Of a DNA stretch of 64,000 bases, positions 43,561 to 54,580 are shown one piece after another (positions within the stretch are counted from its first letter, which is position 1; each line of letters starts with the position of its first letter). The notes below the pieces were generated by a model. The model saw nothing but the letters and a program-made list of their open reading frames with translations, was not told the DNA's origin and made no database searches. Both the position numbers and the translations under genes were made by a program. Where the stretch lies: positions 1 through 64,000 of the forward strand of contig CAXUDP010000002.1 of assembly GCA_964249735.1 (NCBI GenBank), given 5' to 3'. The stretch comes from Lichenicola sp964249735. GTDB taxonomy: Bacteria; Pseudomonadota; Alphaproteobacteria; Acetobacterales; Acetobacteraceae.

Positions 43561-44729
43561 CTATGGCGGCGCCAGTACCCGCTCCGCCGAACAGCGGGTC
43601 CAGCCGACGACGATCGCGGCGTGGGCGCGGAGCAGGGCTTCCTGGCGGCGCTCCAGGACAGCGACCGGTGCGTCGCGGTCCAACCGGTACGGGCCGGCGC
43701 CATCAGATGCGGCACACGGGCTCCCGAGCGTGATCCGCATCGGCAGCGACGCGTCGATGTCGCCCGCGTTCACCAGCCGCAGCAGGCGCAGGCCGTCGGG
43801 TCCGGCTGGCACCACGCGCAGCAGGAGGCGGACCGCGATCGGCTCGCGCCGCAGCACCGCGATCCAGCTGCCGAGGCTCCAGCTGCGTGCGTCGCCCTCT
43901 ACCGGCACTCGGAACCAGGCGATCCCGAGCAGGCGGTGCGGCGGGTCGCGCTCCAGCGCACGCAGGCGTCCGCCATCTGCGCCGGCGCCACCGCCAGCTC
44001 GGTCCCGGACGATCCGGCCAGCGCCGGCCGCTCCCCCTCGGTGGACAGCACCCGCCCGGTCGGGCCCATCACGACGCGCACGCCGTAATCCGGCAGCGCC
44101 ACCAGGAACGGCCGGGCGCTGCGACGGTCCATGGCATCGATCCAGCACAGCATGGCGTCGCGGTCGAACAGGCCGTGGCGGGGATCGTCAGCGGCGTGCA
44201 CCTGCAGCACCAGCCGGTCGACCGCAGTGCTGAGAAGCCGGAAGTCCGGCGCGCGGAGCCAGTCCGGCAGGACGGTGATCGACAGCGCCACACGCGCCGG
44301 CAGTTCCGGCCGCAGCGCGCGAAGCAGGTCGCGATACCGGGCGAGCCGGAACGTGGGACAGTCGTAGTCGAGCTCCAGGCCGGCCAGGTGTCGCGGCAGG
44401 CGGTCCAACGCCGTCCGGAGCGCTCGGACGGAGGGTGGTGCGCCTCGTCCGTCGATCCTGAACACCGCCACCACCGGCCGGCCGAGCGCCTGCAACAGCG
44501 TCCAGTCGGTATCGGCCCAGACGGGCTGTCCGTCCGGCGGCCATTCCACTGCGAAGACGCGGTAGCCGGCCACCAGGGGCGCCGTCTGCCGCAGGGCGCT
44601 CCTCAGCCCGTCGGACCAAGCAAGCTGCCAGACATAGGCATCCTGCGGCAGGAGATGGTCGGACGGCGACGAGCCGGCGAGCAGGGCGCAGAAAACAAGT
44701 ACAGCCCCGCGATGCCGCCTGCCGGCCAC
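43561..44729 (-). pseudogene. DUF3142-like exported protein with a frameshift
   Basis: The 5' part (44729 to about 43970; GTG start, signal-like N-terminus) reads AYVWQLAWSDGL, ELDYDCPTFRLARYRDLLRAL, LSITVLPDWL and PFLVALPDYGV, which resembles DUF3142 proteins. After VAPAQMAD the frame runs into unrelated sequence and a stop at 43899. The expected continuation, LRALERDPPHRLLGIAWFRV, is in another frame and runs to 43561. The shift is consistent with one lost base (or two gained) near 43960-43975. The gene is 70 bp upstream of the other broken gene on the same strand. Confidence 0.72.
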
Positions 44730-44747
44730 GCGGTCAGAAGTGGCCGG

Positions 44748-46154
44748 TCAGAAGTGGATCGCCTGCCCCCAGGCATCCAGCACCGCCTCGTGCATGGTCT
44801 CGCTGACGGTGGGATGCGGGAACACCGTGTGCATCAGCTCCTGCTCGGTGGTCTCCAGCGTACGGCCGATGGCGTAGCCCTGGATCATCTCGGTGACCTC
44901 GGCGCCGATCAGGTGCGCGCCGAGCAACTCGCCGGTGTTGGCGTCGAACACAGTCTTGGCCATGCCTTCCGGCTCGCCCATGGCGATCGCCTTGCCATTG
45001 CCGATGAACGGGAAACGGCCGACCCGGATCTCCCGGCCTTCCGCGCGCGCCTTGGCCTCGGTCCAGCCGACGCTGGCCACCTGCGGGCGGCAATAGGTGC
45101 AGCCGGGGATGTTGGTCCAGTCGATCGGGTGCACGTCGAGGCCCGCGATCTTCTCCACGCACAGCACGCCCTCGTGGCTCGCCTTGTGCGCGAGCCAGGG
45201 CGCGCCGGCGAGGTCGCCGATCGCATACACGCCGGGCTCGCCGGTGCGGCAGAAATGGTCGATCATCACGTGGGTCTTCTCGACAACCACCTTCGTGCCC
45301 TCGAGCCCGATGCCCTCGATGTTGCCGACGATGCCGACCGCAGAAATGACGCGATCGAACTCCAGCGTCTCGGCCTTGCCGTCGGCCTCGATCGAGATGG
45401 TGACGCTGTCGGCATTCTTCTGTGCCGGACCGATCTTGGCCCCGGTCAGGATGCGGATTCCCTGCTTCTCGAAGGCCTTGCGCGCGAAGGCGGCGATCTC
45501 GACGTCTTCCACGGGAAGGATGCGGTCCACCACCTCCACCACGGTGACCTCGGCGCCCATGTTGCGGTAGAAGCTCGCGAACTCGATGCCGATGGCGCCG
45601 GAGCCGATCACCAGCAGGCGCCCAGGCATCAGCGTCGGCACCATCGCCTCGCGGTAGGACCAGACCAGTCGGTCCGGCTCCAGCCCGGGCAGCACGCGCG
45701 CCCGCGCGCCGGTGGCCAGGATCACGTGCGGCGCGGTCAGTGTCGCGACCGGGGCACCATCCTTGGTTACCGCGACCTTGCGTGTCTCGCCATCGGTGCC
45801 GTCCAGGGCGCCATGCCCGTCGAACACCGCGACCTTGTTCTTGCGCAGCAGGTGGCCGATGCCCGACGACAGCTGCTTCGCCACGCCACGCGACCTCTTC
45901 ACCACCTTATCCAGGTCGTATCGGATGTTGTCGGCCGCGAAGCCGAACTCGCCTAGGTTGTGCAGCAGGTGGTTGATCTCGGACGAGCGCAGCAGCGTCT
46001 TGGTCGGGATGCAGCCCCAGTTCAGGCAGATGCCGCCGAGATGGGTACTCTCGACCACCGCCACCTTCATCTTCAGCTGCGCGGCACGGATCGCCGCGAC
46101 GTAGCCGCCCGGCCCGCCACCGACGACGACCAGATCGAACTCGGTATCAGCCAT
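44748..46154 (-). CDS. lpd: dihydrolipoyl dehydrogenase (E3 of pyruvate dehydrogenase)
   Basis: Reoxidises the dihydrolipoyl groups of E2 with FAD and NAD. 468 aa: FAD site VVGGGPGGYVAAIRA, redox disulfide GGICLNWGCIPTK (C43, C48), NAD site LLVIGSGAIGIEFASFY, and the C-terminal interface AHLIGAEVTEM with HPTVSETMHEA containing the catalytic histidine. It ends 19 bp before the frameshifted DUF3142 gene and begins 3 bp after the pdhC stop. Confidence 0.96.
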   Translation of the reverse strand: MADTEFDLVVVGGGPGGYVAAIRAAQLKMKVAVVESTHLGGICLNWGCIPTKTLLRSSEINHLLHNLGEFGFAADNIRYDLDKVVKRSRGVAKQLSSGIGHLLRKNKVAVFDGHGALDGTDGETRKVAVTKDGAPVATLTAPHVILATGARARVLPGLEPDRLVWSYREAMVPTLMPGRLLVIGSGAIGIEFASFYRNMGAEVTVVEVVDRILPVEDVEIAAFARKAFEKQGIRILTGAKIGPAQKNADSVTISIEADGKAETLEFDRVISAVGIVGNIEGIGLEGTKVVVEKTHVMIDHFCRTGEPGVYAIGDLAGAPWLAHKASHEGVLCVEKIAGLDVHPIDWTNIPGCTYCRPQVASVGWTEAKARAEGREIRVGRFPFIGNGKAIAMGEPEGMAKTVFDANTGELLGAHLIGAEVTEMIQGYAIGRTLETTEQELMHTVFPHPTVSETMHEAVLDAWGQAIHF

Positions 46155-46157
46155 CGC

Positions 46158-47492
46158 TCAGATCACCAGACTCAGCGGGCTCTCGACCACGCTCTTGAAC
46201 ACCGACACCCACTGCGCCGCCAGCGCACCGTCCACCGCGCGATGGTCGACCGACAGCGTCGCCGTCATCACCGTGGCGACCTCGATGCGGTCGCCGTCCT
46301 TGTCCGCCCGCACCACCGGGCGCTTCTCGCTGGCGCTGACCGCGAGGATGCCGGCCTGCGGCGGGTTGAGGATGGCGGAGAACTGCTTGACCCCGAACAT
46401 GCCCATGTTGGAGATCGAGAACCCGCCGCCCTGGAACTCCTCGGGACGCAGCTTTCCTTCGCGCGCCCGCGCGATCAGGCCGCGCGCCTCGGCGCTGATC
46501 TGCGCCAGCGACTTCTTCTCGGCCGAGCGCACGATCGGCGTGATCAGCCCGTCCGGGATCGACACCGCGACCGAGATGTCCACGTCCTCGTACTCGATGA
46601 TCGCCTCGTCGGTGTAGCTGGCGTTGACCTTCGGCACCCGCGTCAGGGTGACCGCGCAGGCCTTGATCAGCATGTCGTTGACCGACAGCTTGAACGCGCC
46701 CGCCCCTTCCGGGGAGGCGCGGTTGAGCTGGGCGCGGAGCACCAGCAACGCGTCCATCTCCACGTCGATCGAGACGTAGAAATGCGGCACGAACTGCTTG
46801 GACTCCGACAGCCGGCGCGCGATCACGCGCCGTATGTTGGAGTTCGGCAGCACCCGGTGCGGTGCGGTGATCGGCACCGGCGTCGGGCGCACCGGCGCGG
46901 GAGCCGGCGCCTGCGGCGGGACGCCGGCCTGGACCGGTGCCGGAGCTGCCGGCTTCGCGGCCGGAAGCGGCGCCATGCGCGCGGCCTCGATGTCGGCGCG
47001 GATGATGCGGCCGTTCGGCCCGGATCCGTTGATGGTCAACAGGTCGAGCCCGGCCTCCCCGGCCAGCCTGCGCGCCAGCGGCGAGGCGAACACGCGGCTG
47101 AAGCTGTCGCTGGTGCCCGCGGCGGTCGCCGGAGCGGGTGCCGCCGGTGCCGGGTGTACGGCCGGGGGCTCGGAGCCCTGGTTGACCGGTTCCGCCGCCT
47201 GCCTCGGCGGTGCCGCCCGCGCGTCCCCGGCTGCGTCCGGCACCGCCTCGCCGCCGACGACCAGGATGCCGATCGGCGCGTTGACCTTCACCCCTTCGGT
47301 GCCGTCGACGACCAGGATACGGCCGAGTATGCCCTCGTCCACCGCCTCGACCTCCATGGTCGCCTTGTCGGTCTCGATCTCCGCGATCACGTCGCCGGAC
47401 GCGATGGGGTCGCCTTCCTTCTTCAGCCAGCGCGCCAGGGTGCCTTCGGTCATGGTCGGCGACAGCGCCGGCATGAGGATGTTCACGGACAT
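46158..47492 (-). CDS. pdhC: pyruvate dehydrogenase E2, dihydrolipoamide acetyltransferase
   Basis: Transfers acetyl groups from lipoate to CoA. 444 aa: one lipoyl domain (1-77; lipoylated lysine K43 in ETDKATME), a Pro/Ala linker, the E1/E3-binding domain (about 130-165, FASPLARRLAGEAGLDL), a second Pro/Ala linker, and the catalytic core ending with the chloramphenicol-acetyltransferase-like motif DHRAVDGALAAQW. A 62-nt stretch of its lipoyl domain is identical to that of pdhB. Confidence 0.96.
   Translation of the reverse strand: MSVNILMPALSPTMTEGTLARWLKKEGDPIASGDVIAEIETDKATMEVEAVDEGILGRILVVDGTEGVKVNAPIGILVVGGEAVPDAAGDARAAPPRQAAEPVNQGSEPPAVHPAPAAPAPATAAGTSDSFSRVFASPLARRLAGEAGLDLLTINGSGPNGRIIRADIEAARMAPLPAAKPAAPAPVQAGVPPQAPAPAPVRPTPVPITAPHRVLPNSNIRRVIARRLSESKQFVPHFYVSIDVEMDALLVLRAQLNRASPEGAGAFKLSVNDMLIKACAVTLTRVPKVNASYTDEAIIEYEDVDISVAVSIPDGLITPIVRSAEKKSLAQISAEARGLIARAREGKLRPEEFQGGGFSISNMGMFGVKQFSAILNPPQAGILAVSASEKRPVVRADKDGDRIEVATVMTATLSVDHRAVDGALAAQWVSVFKSVVESPLSLVI
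47330..47391. repeat. 62-bp exact direct repeat, copy 1 (pdhC lipoyl domain)
   Basis: Identical base for base to 48716-48777 in pdhB, 1386 bp away. It encodes the lipoyl hairpin around ETDKATMEVEAVDEG. Confidence 0.85.
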
Positions 47493-47504
47493 GGGCGACG
47501 ACCT

Positions 47505-48878
<1,374 letters not shown>

Positions 48879-48882
48879 GACC

Positions 48883-49896
48883 TCAGGCCTCTACCAGGAT
48901 GTCGGTCCACAGTTCGGACGGATCGGGCTCCGGGCTGTCCTGCGCGAACTGCGCCGCATCCGCGACCAGCCGCTTGATCTCGTCGTCGGTGGCCTTGAGC
49001 GCGGTCTCCTCGACGCCGAGGGCGAGCAGCGCGCGACGCACCTGCTCGATCGCGTCGTGCTCCCGGCGCATCTCCTCGACCTCCTCGCGTGTGCGATACT
49101 TGGCAGGGTCGGACATGGAATGGCCGCGGTAGCGGTAGGTGCTCATCTCAAGCAGGTACGGGCCGTTTCCGGCGCGGCAATGCGCGACGGCCTCGCGCGC
49201 CGCCTCGCGCACCGCGACCACGTCCATGCCGTCGACCCGCTGCCCCGGGATGCCCCAAGGCTCGCCGTTGCGATGCAGCGCCTTAGAGGCCGAGGAGCGC
49301 GCGGCGCTGGTGCCCATGCCATACTGGTTGTTCTCGATGATGAAGATGCAGGGCAGCTTGTGCAGTGCCGCCAGGTTGAAGGCCTCGAACACCTGCCCTT
49401 GGTTGGACGCGCCGTCGCCCATGTAGGCCACCGCCACCTCGTCGGTGCCGCGGTACTTGTTGGCGAACGCCAGGCCGGCGCCGATCGGCACCTGCGCGCC
49501 GACGATGCCGTGGCCGCCATAGAAGTGCTCCTTCTTGGAGAACATGTGCATGGAGCCGCCCTTGCCGCGGGAATACCCGGTGGCGCGGCCGGTCAGCTCG
49601 GCCATCACCCCGCGGGCCTCCATGCCCGCCGCCAGCATGTGCCCGTGGTCGCGATACGAGGTGACGATCTTGTCGCCGGGCTTGAGCGCCATCTGCACCC
49701 CCACCACCACGGCCTCCTGGCCGATGTAGAGGTGGCAGAACCCGCCGATCAGCCCCATGCCGTAGAGCTGCCCGGTGCGCTCCTCGAAGCGCCGGATCAG
49801 CAGCATGTCGTGATACGCGCGTGTCAGCTCGTCCTGCGTCATGGAGGGTGCGTTCGCGCCGCGGGGCGCCTGCACCAACTTCGTCGCTCCGCTCAT
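48883..49896 (-). CDS. pdhA: pyruvate dehydrogenase E1 alpha subunit
   Basis: Binds thiamine diphosphate in the E1 heterotetramer. 337 aa: MLLIRRFEERTGQLYGMG, GGFCHLYIGQEAVVVG, the thiamine-diphosphate motif GDGASNQGQVFEAFNLA to ENNQYGMGTS, and the phosphorylation-loop-like YRYRGHSMSDPAKYRT. Start ATG 49896 overlaps the moaC stop (ATGA), so its translation is probably coupled to moaC. Four bases separate it from pdhB. Confidence 0.96.
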   Translation of the reverse strand: MSGATKLVQAPRGANAPSMTQDELTRAYHDMLLIRRFEERTGQLYGMGLIGGFCHLYIGQEAVVVGVQMALKPGDKIVTSYRDHGHMLAAGMEARGVMAELTGRATGYSRGKGGSMHMFSKKEHFYGGHGIVGAQVPIGAGLAFANKYRGTDEVAVAYMGDGASNQGQVFEAFNLAALHKLPCIFIIENNQYGMGTSAARSSASKALHRNGEPWGIPGQRVDGMDVVAVREAAREAVAHCRAGNGPYLLEMSTYRYRGHSMSDPAKYRTREEVEEMRREHDAIEQVRRALLALGVEETALKATDDEIKRLVADAAQFAQDSPEPDPSELWTDILVEA

Positions 49897-50420
49897 ACTC
49901 GCTCCCCGTTCCTGCCTGCATCGGGACGGAGTGCATCCGTCCCGGCCTCGTTCCAGTCGCCGGACTTGCCGCCGGCCTTGTGCACCACCCGCAGCGACTC
50001 GATCCGCATGTGCCGATCGACCGCCTTGCACATGTCGTAGAGCGTGAGGGCGGCGACGCTCGCCGCGGTCAGCGCCTCCATCTCCACGCCGGTCTGCCCG
50101 GTGGTGCGCACCACCGTCTCGATCGCGACCGCCTCCCCGCCCGGCTCCGGCGCCAGCGTCACCGAGACTGCGGTGATCGGCAACGGGTGGCAGAGCGGGA
50201 TCAGCTCGGCGGTCCGCTTCGCCGCCATGATGCCCGCGATCCGTGCGGCTGCGAAGACGTCGCCCTTGGGCATGGCCCCGGACAGGATCAGCCGCAGCGT
50301 TTCGGCGCGCATCGCCACCCGTACCGCTGCCCGGGCCTCGCGCGCCGTCGCGGCCTTGGCCGACACGTCCACCATGCGGGCATGGCCGGCATCGTCGAGA
50401 TGGGTCAGCCCGGACTCCAT
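49893..50420 (-). CDS. moaC: cyclic pyranopterin monophosphate synthase MoaC
   Basis: Makes cyclic pyranopterin monophosphate in molybdenum-cofactor synthesis. 175 aa: LTHLDDAGHARMVDVSAK, KGDVFAAARIAGIMAAKRT, ELIPLCHPLPI, TGVEMEALTAASVAALTLYD and MCKAVDR. The final 20 or so residues (KSGDWNEAGTD...) are an unconserved tail that reaches into pdhA. It overlaps trpC by 1 bp and pdhA by 4. A molybdopterin enzyme is encoded at the right edge of the window. Confidence 0.95.
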   Translation of the reverse strand: MESGLTHLDDAGHARMVDVSAKAATAREARAAVRVAMRAETLRLILSGAMPKGDVFAAARIAGIMAAKRTAELIPLCHPLPITAVSVTLAPEPGGEAVAIETVVRTTGQTGVEMEALTAASVAALTLYDMCKAVDRHMRIESLRVVHKAGGKSGDWNEAGTDALRPDAGRNGERV

Positions 50421-51301
50421 CAGATCGGCCCGAGCAGGGCGGCGCATGCGGCACCGGGGTCGGGCTGCCGCAGCAGGCTTTCGCCGACCAGGAAGCAGGT
50501 GGCGCCGGCGCCGCTCAGCCGGACCACGTCGTCGCGTGTGCGTATGCCGCTTTCCGCCACCACGATGCGGTCCGGCGGCACCCCCGGCGCCAGCGCCAGC
50601 GTGGTCTCGAGGTCGGTGCGCAGCGTGCGGAGGTTGCGGTTGTTGACGCCGATCAGCGAGGTGTTCAGCCCCAGCGCCCGGTAGAGCTCCGCCTGGTCGT
50701 GCACCTCGACCAGCACGTCGAGGTCGAGCGAACGGGCCAGCTCCAGCAGCTCCTCGGCCACCGAGTCGGTCAGGGCCGCCATGATCAGCAGGATGCAGTC
50801 GGCGCCGATCAGACGGCTCTCGTACACCTGCCACGGGTCGACGATGAAGTCCTTGCGCAGCACCGGCAGCTTCACCGCGGCGCGCGCGATCTGCAGGTCG
50901 GCGACATGACCCCCGAACGAGGGCCCCTCGGTCAGAACCGACAGGCACACCGCGCCGCCCGCCTCGTACTGGCGCGCGATGGCGGCGGGATCGTAGTGGG
51001 GGCGGATCAGGCCTCCGGACGGGGACGCCTTCTTGATCTCGGCGATCATGCCGACCTGGTGATGCGCGGTGGTCAGCTTCAACGCCTGGCCGAAGCCGCG
51101 CGGCGCCTCGGCGAGGTCGCGCAGACGCAGCCGGATCTCGCGCAGCGGCAGGCCGGCGGAGCGGCGCGCGACCTCCTGGCGAGTCTGGGCGCAGATCCGG
51201 GCCAGCACGTCCGGAACCTCCAGGTGCTGCGCACCCCGGTCGATGTCGGGCTTGGTCATCGCGGCGCCGCGTCCGTGTGAACGCTGTTCAAGTTCAAGCA
51301 T
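50420..51301 (-). CDS. trpC: indole-3-glycerol phosphate synthase
   Basis: Closes the indole ring in tryptophan synthesis. 293 aa from ATG 51301 (or 279 from ATG 51259): the TIM barrel has MIAEIKKASPSGGLI, SVLTEGPSFGG, LPVLRKDFIVDPWQVYESR, DVLVEVHDQAEL, LIGVNNRNLRT and VAESGI. It is the monofunctional form, not fused to TrpF. Two bases separate it from trpD. Confidence 0.95.
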   Translation of the reverse strand: MLELEQRSHGRGAAMTKPDIDRGAQHLEVPDVLARICAQTRQEVARRSAGLPLREIRLRLRDLAEAPRGFGQALKLTTAHHQVGMIAEIKKASPSGGLIRPHYDPAAIARQYEAGGAVCLSVLTEGPSFGGHVADLQIARAAVKLPVLRKDFIVDPWQVYESRLIGADCILLIMAALTDSVAEELLELARSLDLDVLVEVHDQAELYRALGLNTSLIGVNNRNLRTLRTDLETTLALAPGVPPDRIVVAESGIRTRDDVVRLSGAGATCFLVGESLLRQPDPGAACAALLGPI

Positions 51302-51303
51302 CC

Positions 51304-52440
51304 TCAGCTGTCGCCGTCCTGCCTAGCGGGCACCGGCTGCCGGCGCATCGCCGTCAGAACCGCCAGCGCCGCGCCATCGTCGATCGCCCGGGCGGCGTGG
51401 CCGAGGCCGTCGCGCAGATCCCCGATCGGCGCCGCCACCTCCGCTGCCACCTCCGGCACGTGTCCCGCATCGCGCGGCTCGCCTGAGGAGATGCGGCCGC
51501 GCCCGCTCACCTGCAAGGCGGCGGACGCGTTGAGCAGCACCGTGTCCCGATAGGGGCCGGGCTCCCCCGAAAGCAGGCGCTCCAGCGCCGAAGCGTTGAA
51601 CGCGGCGTCGCCGCCGGCGATGGCGCCTACGGGATGCGCCGGCAGGCCCAAATCGGCCGGCTCGAAGCCGAACCGCGTCAGCCTGCCGCTGTCGAACGCC
51701 ACCACCCGGTTGGGCCCGCACAGCCCGAGCTCGTCCAGCCCGTTCGGCGCGGCGCCGGATGCATCCTCGCCATGCACCACCCAGACCCAGTCCGAGCCGA
51801 GCCGGCCGAGGGTGCGGGCGATCGGCGCCTGCCAGGCGGGGTCGAACACGCCGATCATCTGCCGTCGCACACCGGCCGGGTTGCACAGGGGGCCGAGCAG
51901 GTTGAACACGGTGCGGAAGCCGAGCTCGGCACGCACGGCGGCCGCGTGGCGCATCGCCGGATGGTGCAGCGGCGCGGACAGGAACGCGATCCCGTGCCGC
52001 TGCAGCGTGTGTTCCAGCGTCTGCGGGTCGGCGTCGGGACGCAGGCCCAATGCTTGCAGCGTGTCGGACGCGCCGGCGCGCGACGACATCGCCCGGTTGC
52101 CGTGCTTGGCAACCGGCACGCCCAGGGCCGCCAGCACGAAGGCGACCGCGGTGGACACGTTCAGGGTGCCGTGGCCGTCGCCGCCGGTACCGCACACGTC
52201 GATCGCGTCGGCCACGCCGGGCACAGGCCGCATCCGTGCCCGCATTGCGCGGGTCGCACCGGTGAGCTCGGCTACGGTTTCCCCGCGCAGGCGCAGGCCC
52301 ATTGCCAGGGCGGCGATCTGCGCCGGCGTCGCGTCGCCCCGCATCACGATCGCGAACGCGGCCTCGGCCTCGGCCTCGTCCAGGGTTGCGCCGGACGCGA
52401 TCCGCGCCAGCACCGGCTTCAACGTGAGGGGGTCGGCCAT
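51304..52440 (-). CDS. trpD: anthranilate phosphoribosyltransferase
   Basis: Adds phosphoribose to anthranilate. 378 aa: IDVCGTGGDGHGTLNVSTAV (pyrophosphate loop), KHGNRAMSSRAGASD, FLSAPLHHPAMRHAA, FNLLGPLCNPA. ATG 52440 starts the family sequence; an upstream open part lies in the trpG region. The C-terminus is about 30 residues longer than usual and Arg/Ala-rich. Confidence 0.95.
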   Translation of the reverse strand: MADPLTLKPVLARIASGATLDEAEAEAAFAIVMRGDATPAQIAALAMGLRLRGETVAELTGATRAMRARMRPVPGVADAIDVCGTGGDGHGTLNVSTAVAFVLAALGVPVAKHGNRAMSSRAGASDTLQALGLRPDADPQTLEHTLQRHGIAFLSAPLHHPAMRHAAAVRAELGFRTVFNLLGPLCNPAGVRRQMIGVFDPAWQAPIARTLGRLGSDWVWVVHGEDASGAAPNGLDELGLCGPNRVVAFDSGRLTRFGFEPADLGLPAHPVGAIAGGDAAFNASALERLLSGEPGPYRDTVLLNASAALQVSGRGRISSGEPRDAGHVPEVAAEVAAPIGDLRDGLGHAARAIDDGAALAVLTAMRRQPVPARQDGDS

Positions 52441-52462
52441 CCGGTCAGGACGGGTCCATCGC

Positions 52463-53062
52463 TCAGGCCGCCCGGACCGCGGAACGGTTCCGGCCACGCG
52501 CCAGGGCCAGGAAGTTGGCCAGGATGGCGTGGCCGTGCTCGGAGGCGATGCTTTCGGGATGGAACTGCACCCCGAAGATCGGCCAGTCGCGGTGGCGGAG
52601 GCCCATCACCACGCCGTCGGCGGTGCGGGCGGTCTCGACCAGGGTGGGGGGCATCGTGTCCGGCCGCACCGTCAGGCTGTGGTAGCGGGTCGCCTTGAAG
52701 GGCGAGGGCAGGCCGGCGAACACGTCGCTGTCGTCGTGCTCGACCAGGCTGACCTTGCCGTGCATCGGCGATGGTGCCCGCACCACCTCGGCGCCGAACA
52801 CCTGGCCGATCGCCTGGTGGCCGAGGCACACGCCGAACACCGGCACACGGCCGGCCGCCTCGCGGATCAGCTCGCAACAGATCCCGGCCTCGTTCGGCGA
52901 ACACGGGCCGGGCGACAGCACAATCGCTTCCGGCTCCAGCGCCAGCGCGTCCCGCGGCGAAAGGGCATCGTTGCGGCGCACGTCGCAGGTCGCCCCCAGC
53001 TCGCCCAGGTAGTGCACGAGGTTGAAGGTGAAGCTGTCGTAGTTGTCGATCAGCAGGATCAT
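52463..53062 (-). CDS. trpG: anthranilate synthase, glutamine amidotransferase subunit
   Basis: Supplies ammonia from glutamine to TrpE. 199 aa: ILLIDNYDSFTFNLVHYLGE, LSPGPCSPNEAG, the nucleophile cysteine in PVFGVCLGHQAIGQ, and the catalytic His/Glu in FGVQFHPESIASEHG. It may also serve folate synthesis as PabA. Located 42 bp after the trpE stop. Confidence 0.95.
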   Translation of the reverse strand: MILLIDNYDSFTFNLVHYLGELGATCDVRRNDALSPRDALALEPEAIVLSPGPCSPNEAGICCELIREAAGRVPVFGVCLGHQAIGQVFGAEVVRAPSPMHGKVSLVEHDDSDVFAGLPSPFKATRYHSLTVRPDTMPPTLVETARTADGVVMGLRHRDWPIFGVQFHPESIASEHGHAILANFLALARGRNRSAVRAA

Positions 53063-53104
53063 GACCGTATTGTGGAGATGGCCCAGAGCAGGGTCAAACG
53101 GGGA

Positions 53105-54580
53105 TCAACGGGCAGCAGCCTGGGCCTGGGCCGCCTCGGCCGCACGGAACAGGGCGCGCGCCTTCTGCCGGGTTTCCTCGAACTCGGCTTCCGGCACGCT
53201 GTCGGCGACCACGCCGCAGCCAGCCTGGACGTGCATGGTGCCGTCCTTGATCAGCGCCATGCGCAGGCCGATGCAGGTGTCCATGGTGCCGTCGGCGCCG
53301 AACCAGCCGATGCAGCCGGCATAGGTGCCGCGACGGGTCGGCTCCACCTCGTCGATGATCTGCATCGCCCGGATCTTCGGAGCGCCCGTAAGCGTGCCGG
53401 CCGGGAAGCCCGCCACCAGCGCGTCCAGCGCGTCCAGCTCCGGACGCAAGGTGCCCTCCACCGTGGAGGAGATGTGCATGACGTGGCTGAAGCGCTCGAT
53501 GGCGAAGCTTTCGCGCAACCGGACGCTGCCGAGCTGCGACACCCGGCCGACGTCGTTGCGGCCGAGGTCGACCAGCATCAGGTGCTCGGCACGCTCCTTC
53601 GGATCGGCGAGCAGCTCGGCCGCCAGCGCCTGGTCAGCCTCGGGATCGGCGCCGCGCGGGCGCGTGCCGGCCAGCGGGCGCACGGTGACGATGCCGTCGC
53701 GTAGCCGCACCAGCACCTCCGGACTGCTGCCGACCAGCTGGAACCCGTCCTCTTCCGTCCCGAGGTCGAGAAAGAACAGGAACGGCGCCGGGTTGATGCG
53801 ACGGAGCGCGCGGTAGAGCGCGAATGGCGGCAGCGCGAAGGGAGCGGAGAAGCGCTGGCTCGGCACCACCTGGAACGCGTCCCCGGCGGCGATGTACTCC
53901 TGGATGCGTCGCACCACGCCGAGGAAGCCGTCGCGGGAAAAGTTCGAGCGCGGCTCGATCGGTCCCGCCGCGGACCGCTCCGGCGGTGCCTCGGCCGACC
54001 GTGCCTCGGGGGGCAGCTCCAGCGACAGCGCCGCCCGGGCACGGTCGAGCAACGCCTCGGGATCGTCATTCCCTTCCCGCACCGGCACCGCCAGGGTCAG
54101 CTCGTCGCGGACGTTGTCGAACACCGCGAACAGCGACGGGCGAAGCAGCATGGCTTCCGGGAGGCCGAGATCGTCGGGCGGCGCGTCCGGCAGGTGCTCC
54201 ATCTGGCGCACCATGTCGTACCCGAGATAGCCGAACACCCCGCCGATCATCGGCGGCAGGCCGGGCGGCAGGGGGAGGCGGCTGTCCGCCACCAGCGCCC
54301 GCAGACTGTCGATCGCCGGCCGGTGGTCCGGCACGAAGTCCTGCCCCTCGCCGGCCACCTGCGACGACACCATGCCGTCGCGGCAGCGCCAAAGGAGGTC
54401 CGGCAGCAGGCCGATCACGGAATAGCGCCCGCGCGCAATGCCGCCTTCTATGCTTTCCAGCAGGAAGCCGTTGCGCTCGGCGCCGGGAAGGTGGCGGCGC
54501 AGCTTGAGGAAGGCCGCGACCGGGGTCAGCAGGTCCGCGGCCTCCACCGTCCAGACGATCGCGGCGGGGGCTCCGCTCAC
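53105..54580 (-). CDS. trpE: anthranilate synthase component I
   Basis: Converts chorismate to anthranilate. 491 aa: N-terminal domain with FLLESIEGGIARGRYSVIGL (tryptophan-feedback region), then the chorismate-binding domain with AGDAFQVVPSQRFSAPF, PFLFFLDLG, VGSSPEVLVR, PLAGTRPRGADPEAD, GRNDVGRVS and AGCGVVADSVPEAEF. The start is GTG 54580, overlapping the ppiD stop (GTGA). No leader-peptide attenuator is visible before it, as expected for an internal operon gene. Confidence 0.95.
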   Translation of the reverse strand: MSGAPAAIVWTVEAADLLTPVAAFLKLRRHLPGAERNGFLLESIEGGIARGRYSVIGLLPDLLWRCRDGMVSSQVAGEGQDFVPDHRPAIDSLRALVADSRLPLPPGLPPMIGGVFGYLGYDMVRQMEHLPDAPPDDLGLPEAMLLRPSLFAVFDNVRDELTLAVPVREGNDDPEALLDRARAALSLELPPEARSAEAPPERSAAGPIEPRSNFSRDGFLGVVRRIQEYIAAGDAFQVVPSQRFSAPFALPPFALYRALRRINPAPFLFFLDLGTEEDGFQLVGSSPEVLVRLRDGIVTVRPLAGTRPRGADPEADQALAAELLADPKERAEHLMLVDLGRNDVGRVSQLGSVRLRESFAIERFSHVMHISSTVEGTLRPELDALDALVAGFPAGTLTGAPKIRAMQIIDEVEPTRRGTYAGCIGWFGADGTMDTCIGLRMALIKDGTMHVQAGCGVVADSVPEAEFEETRQKARALFRAAEAAQAQAAAR

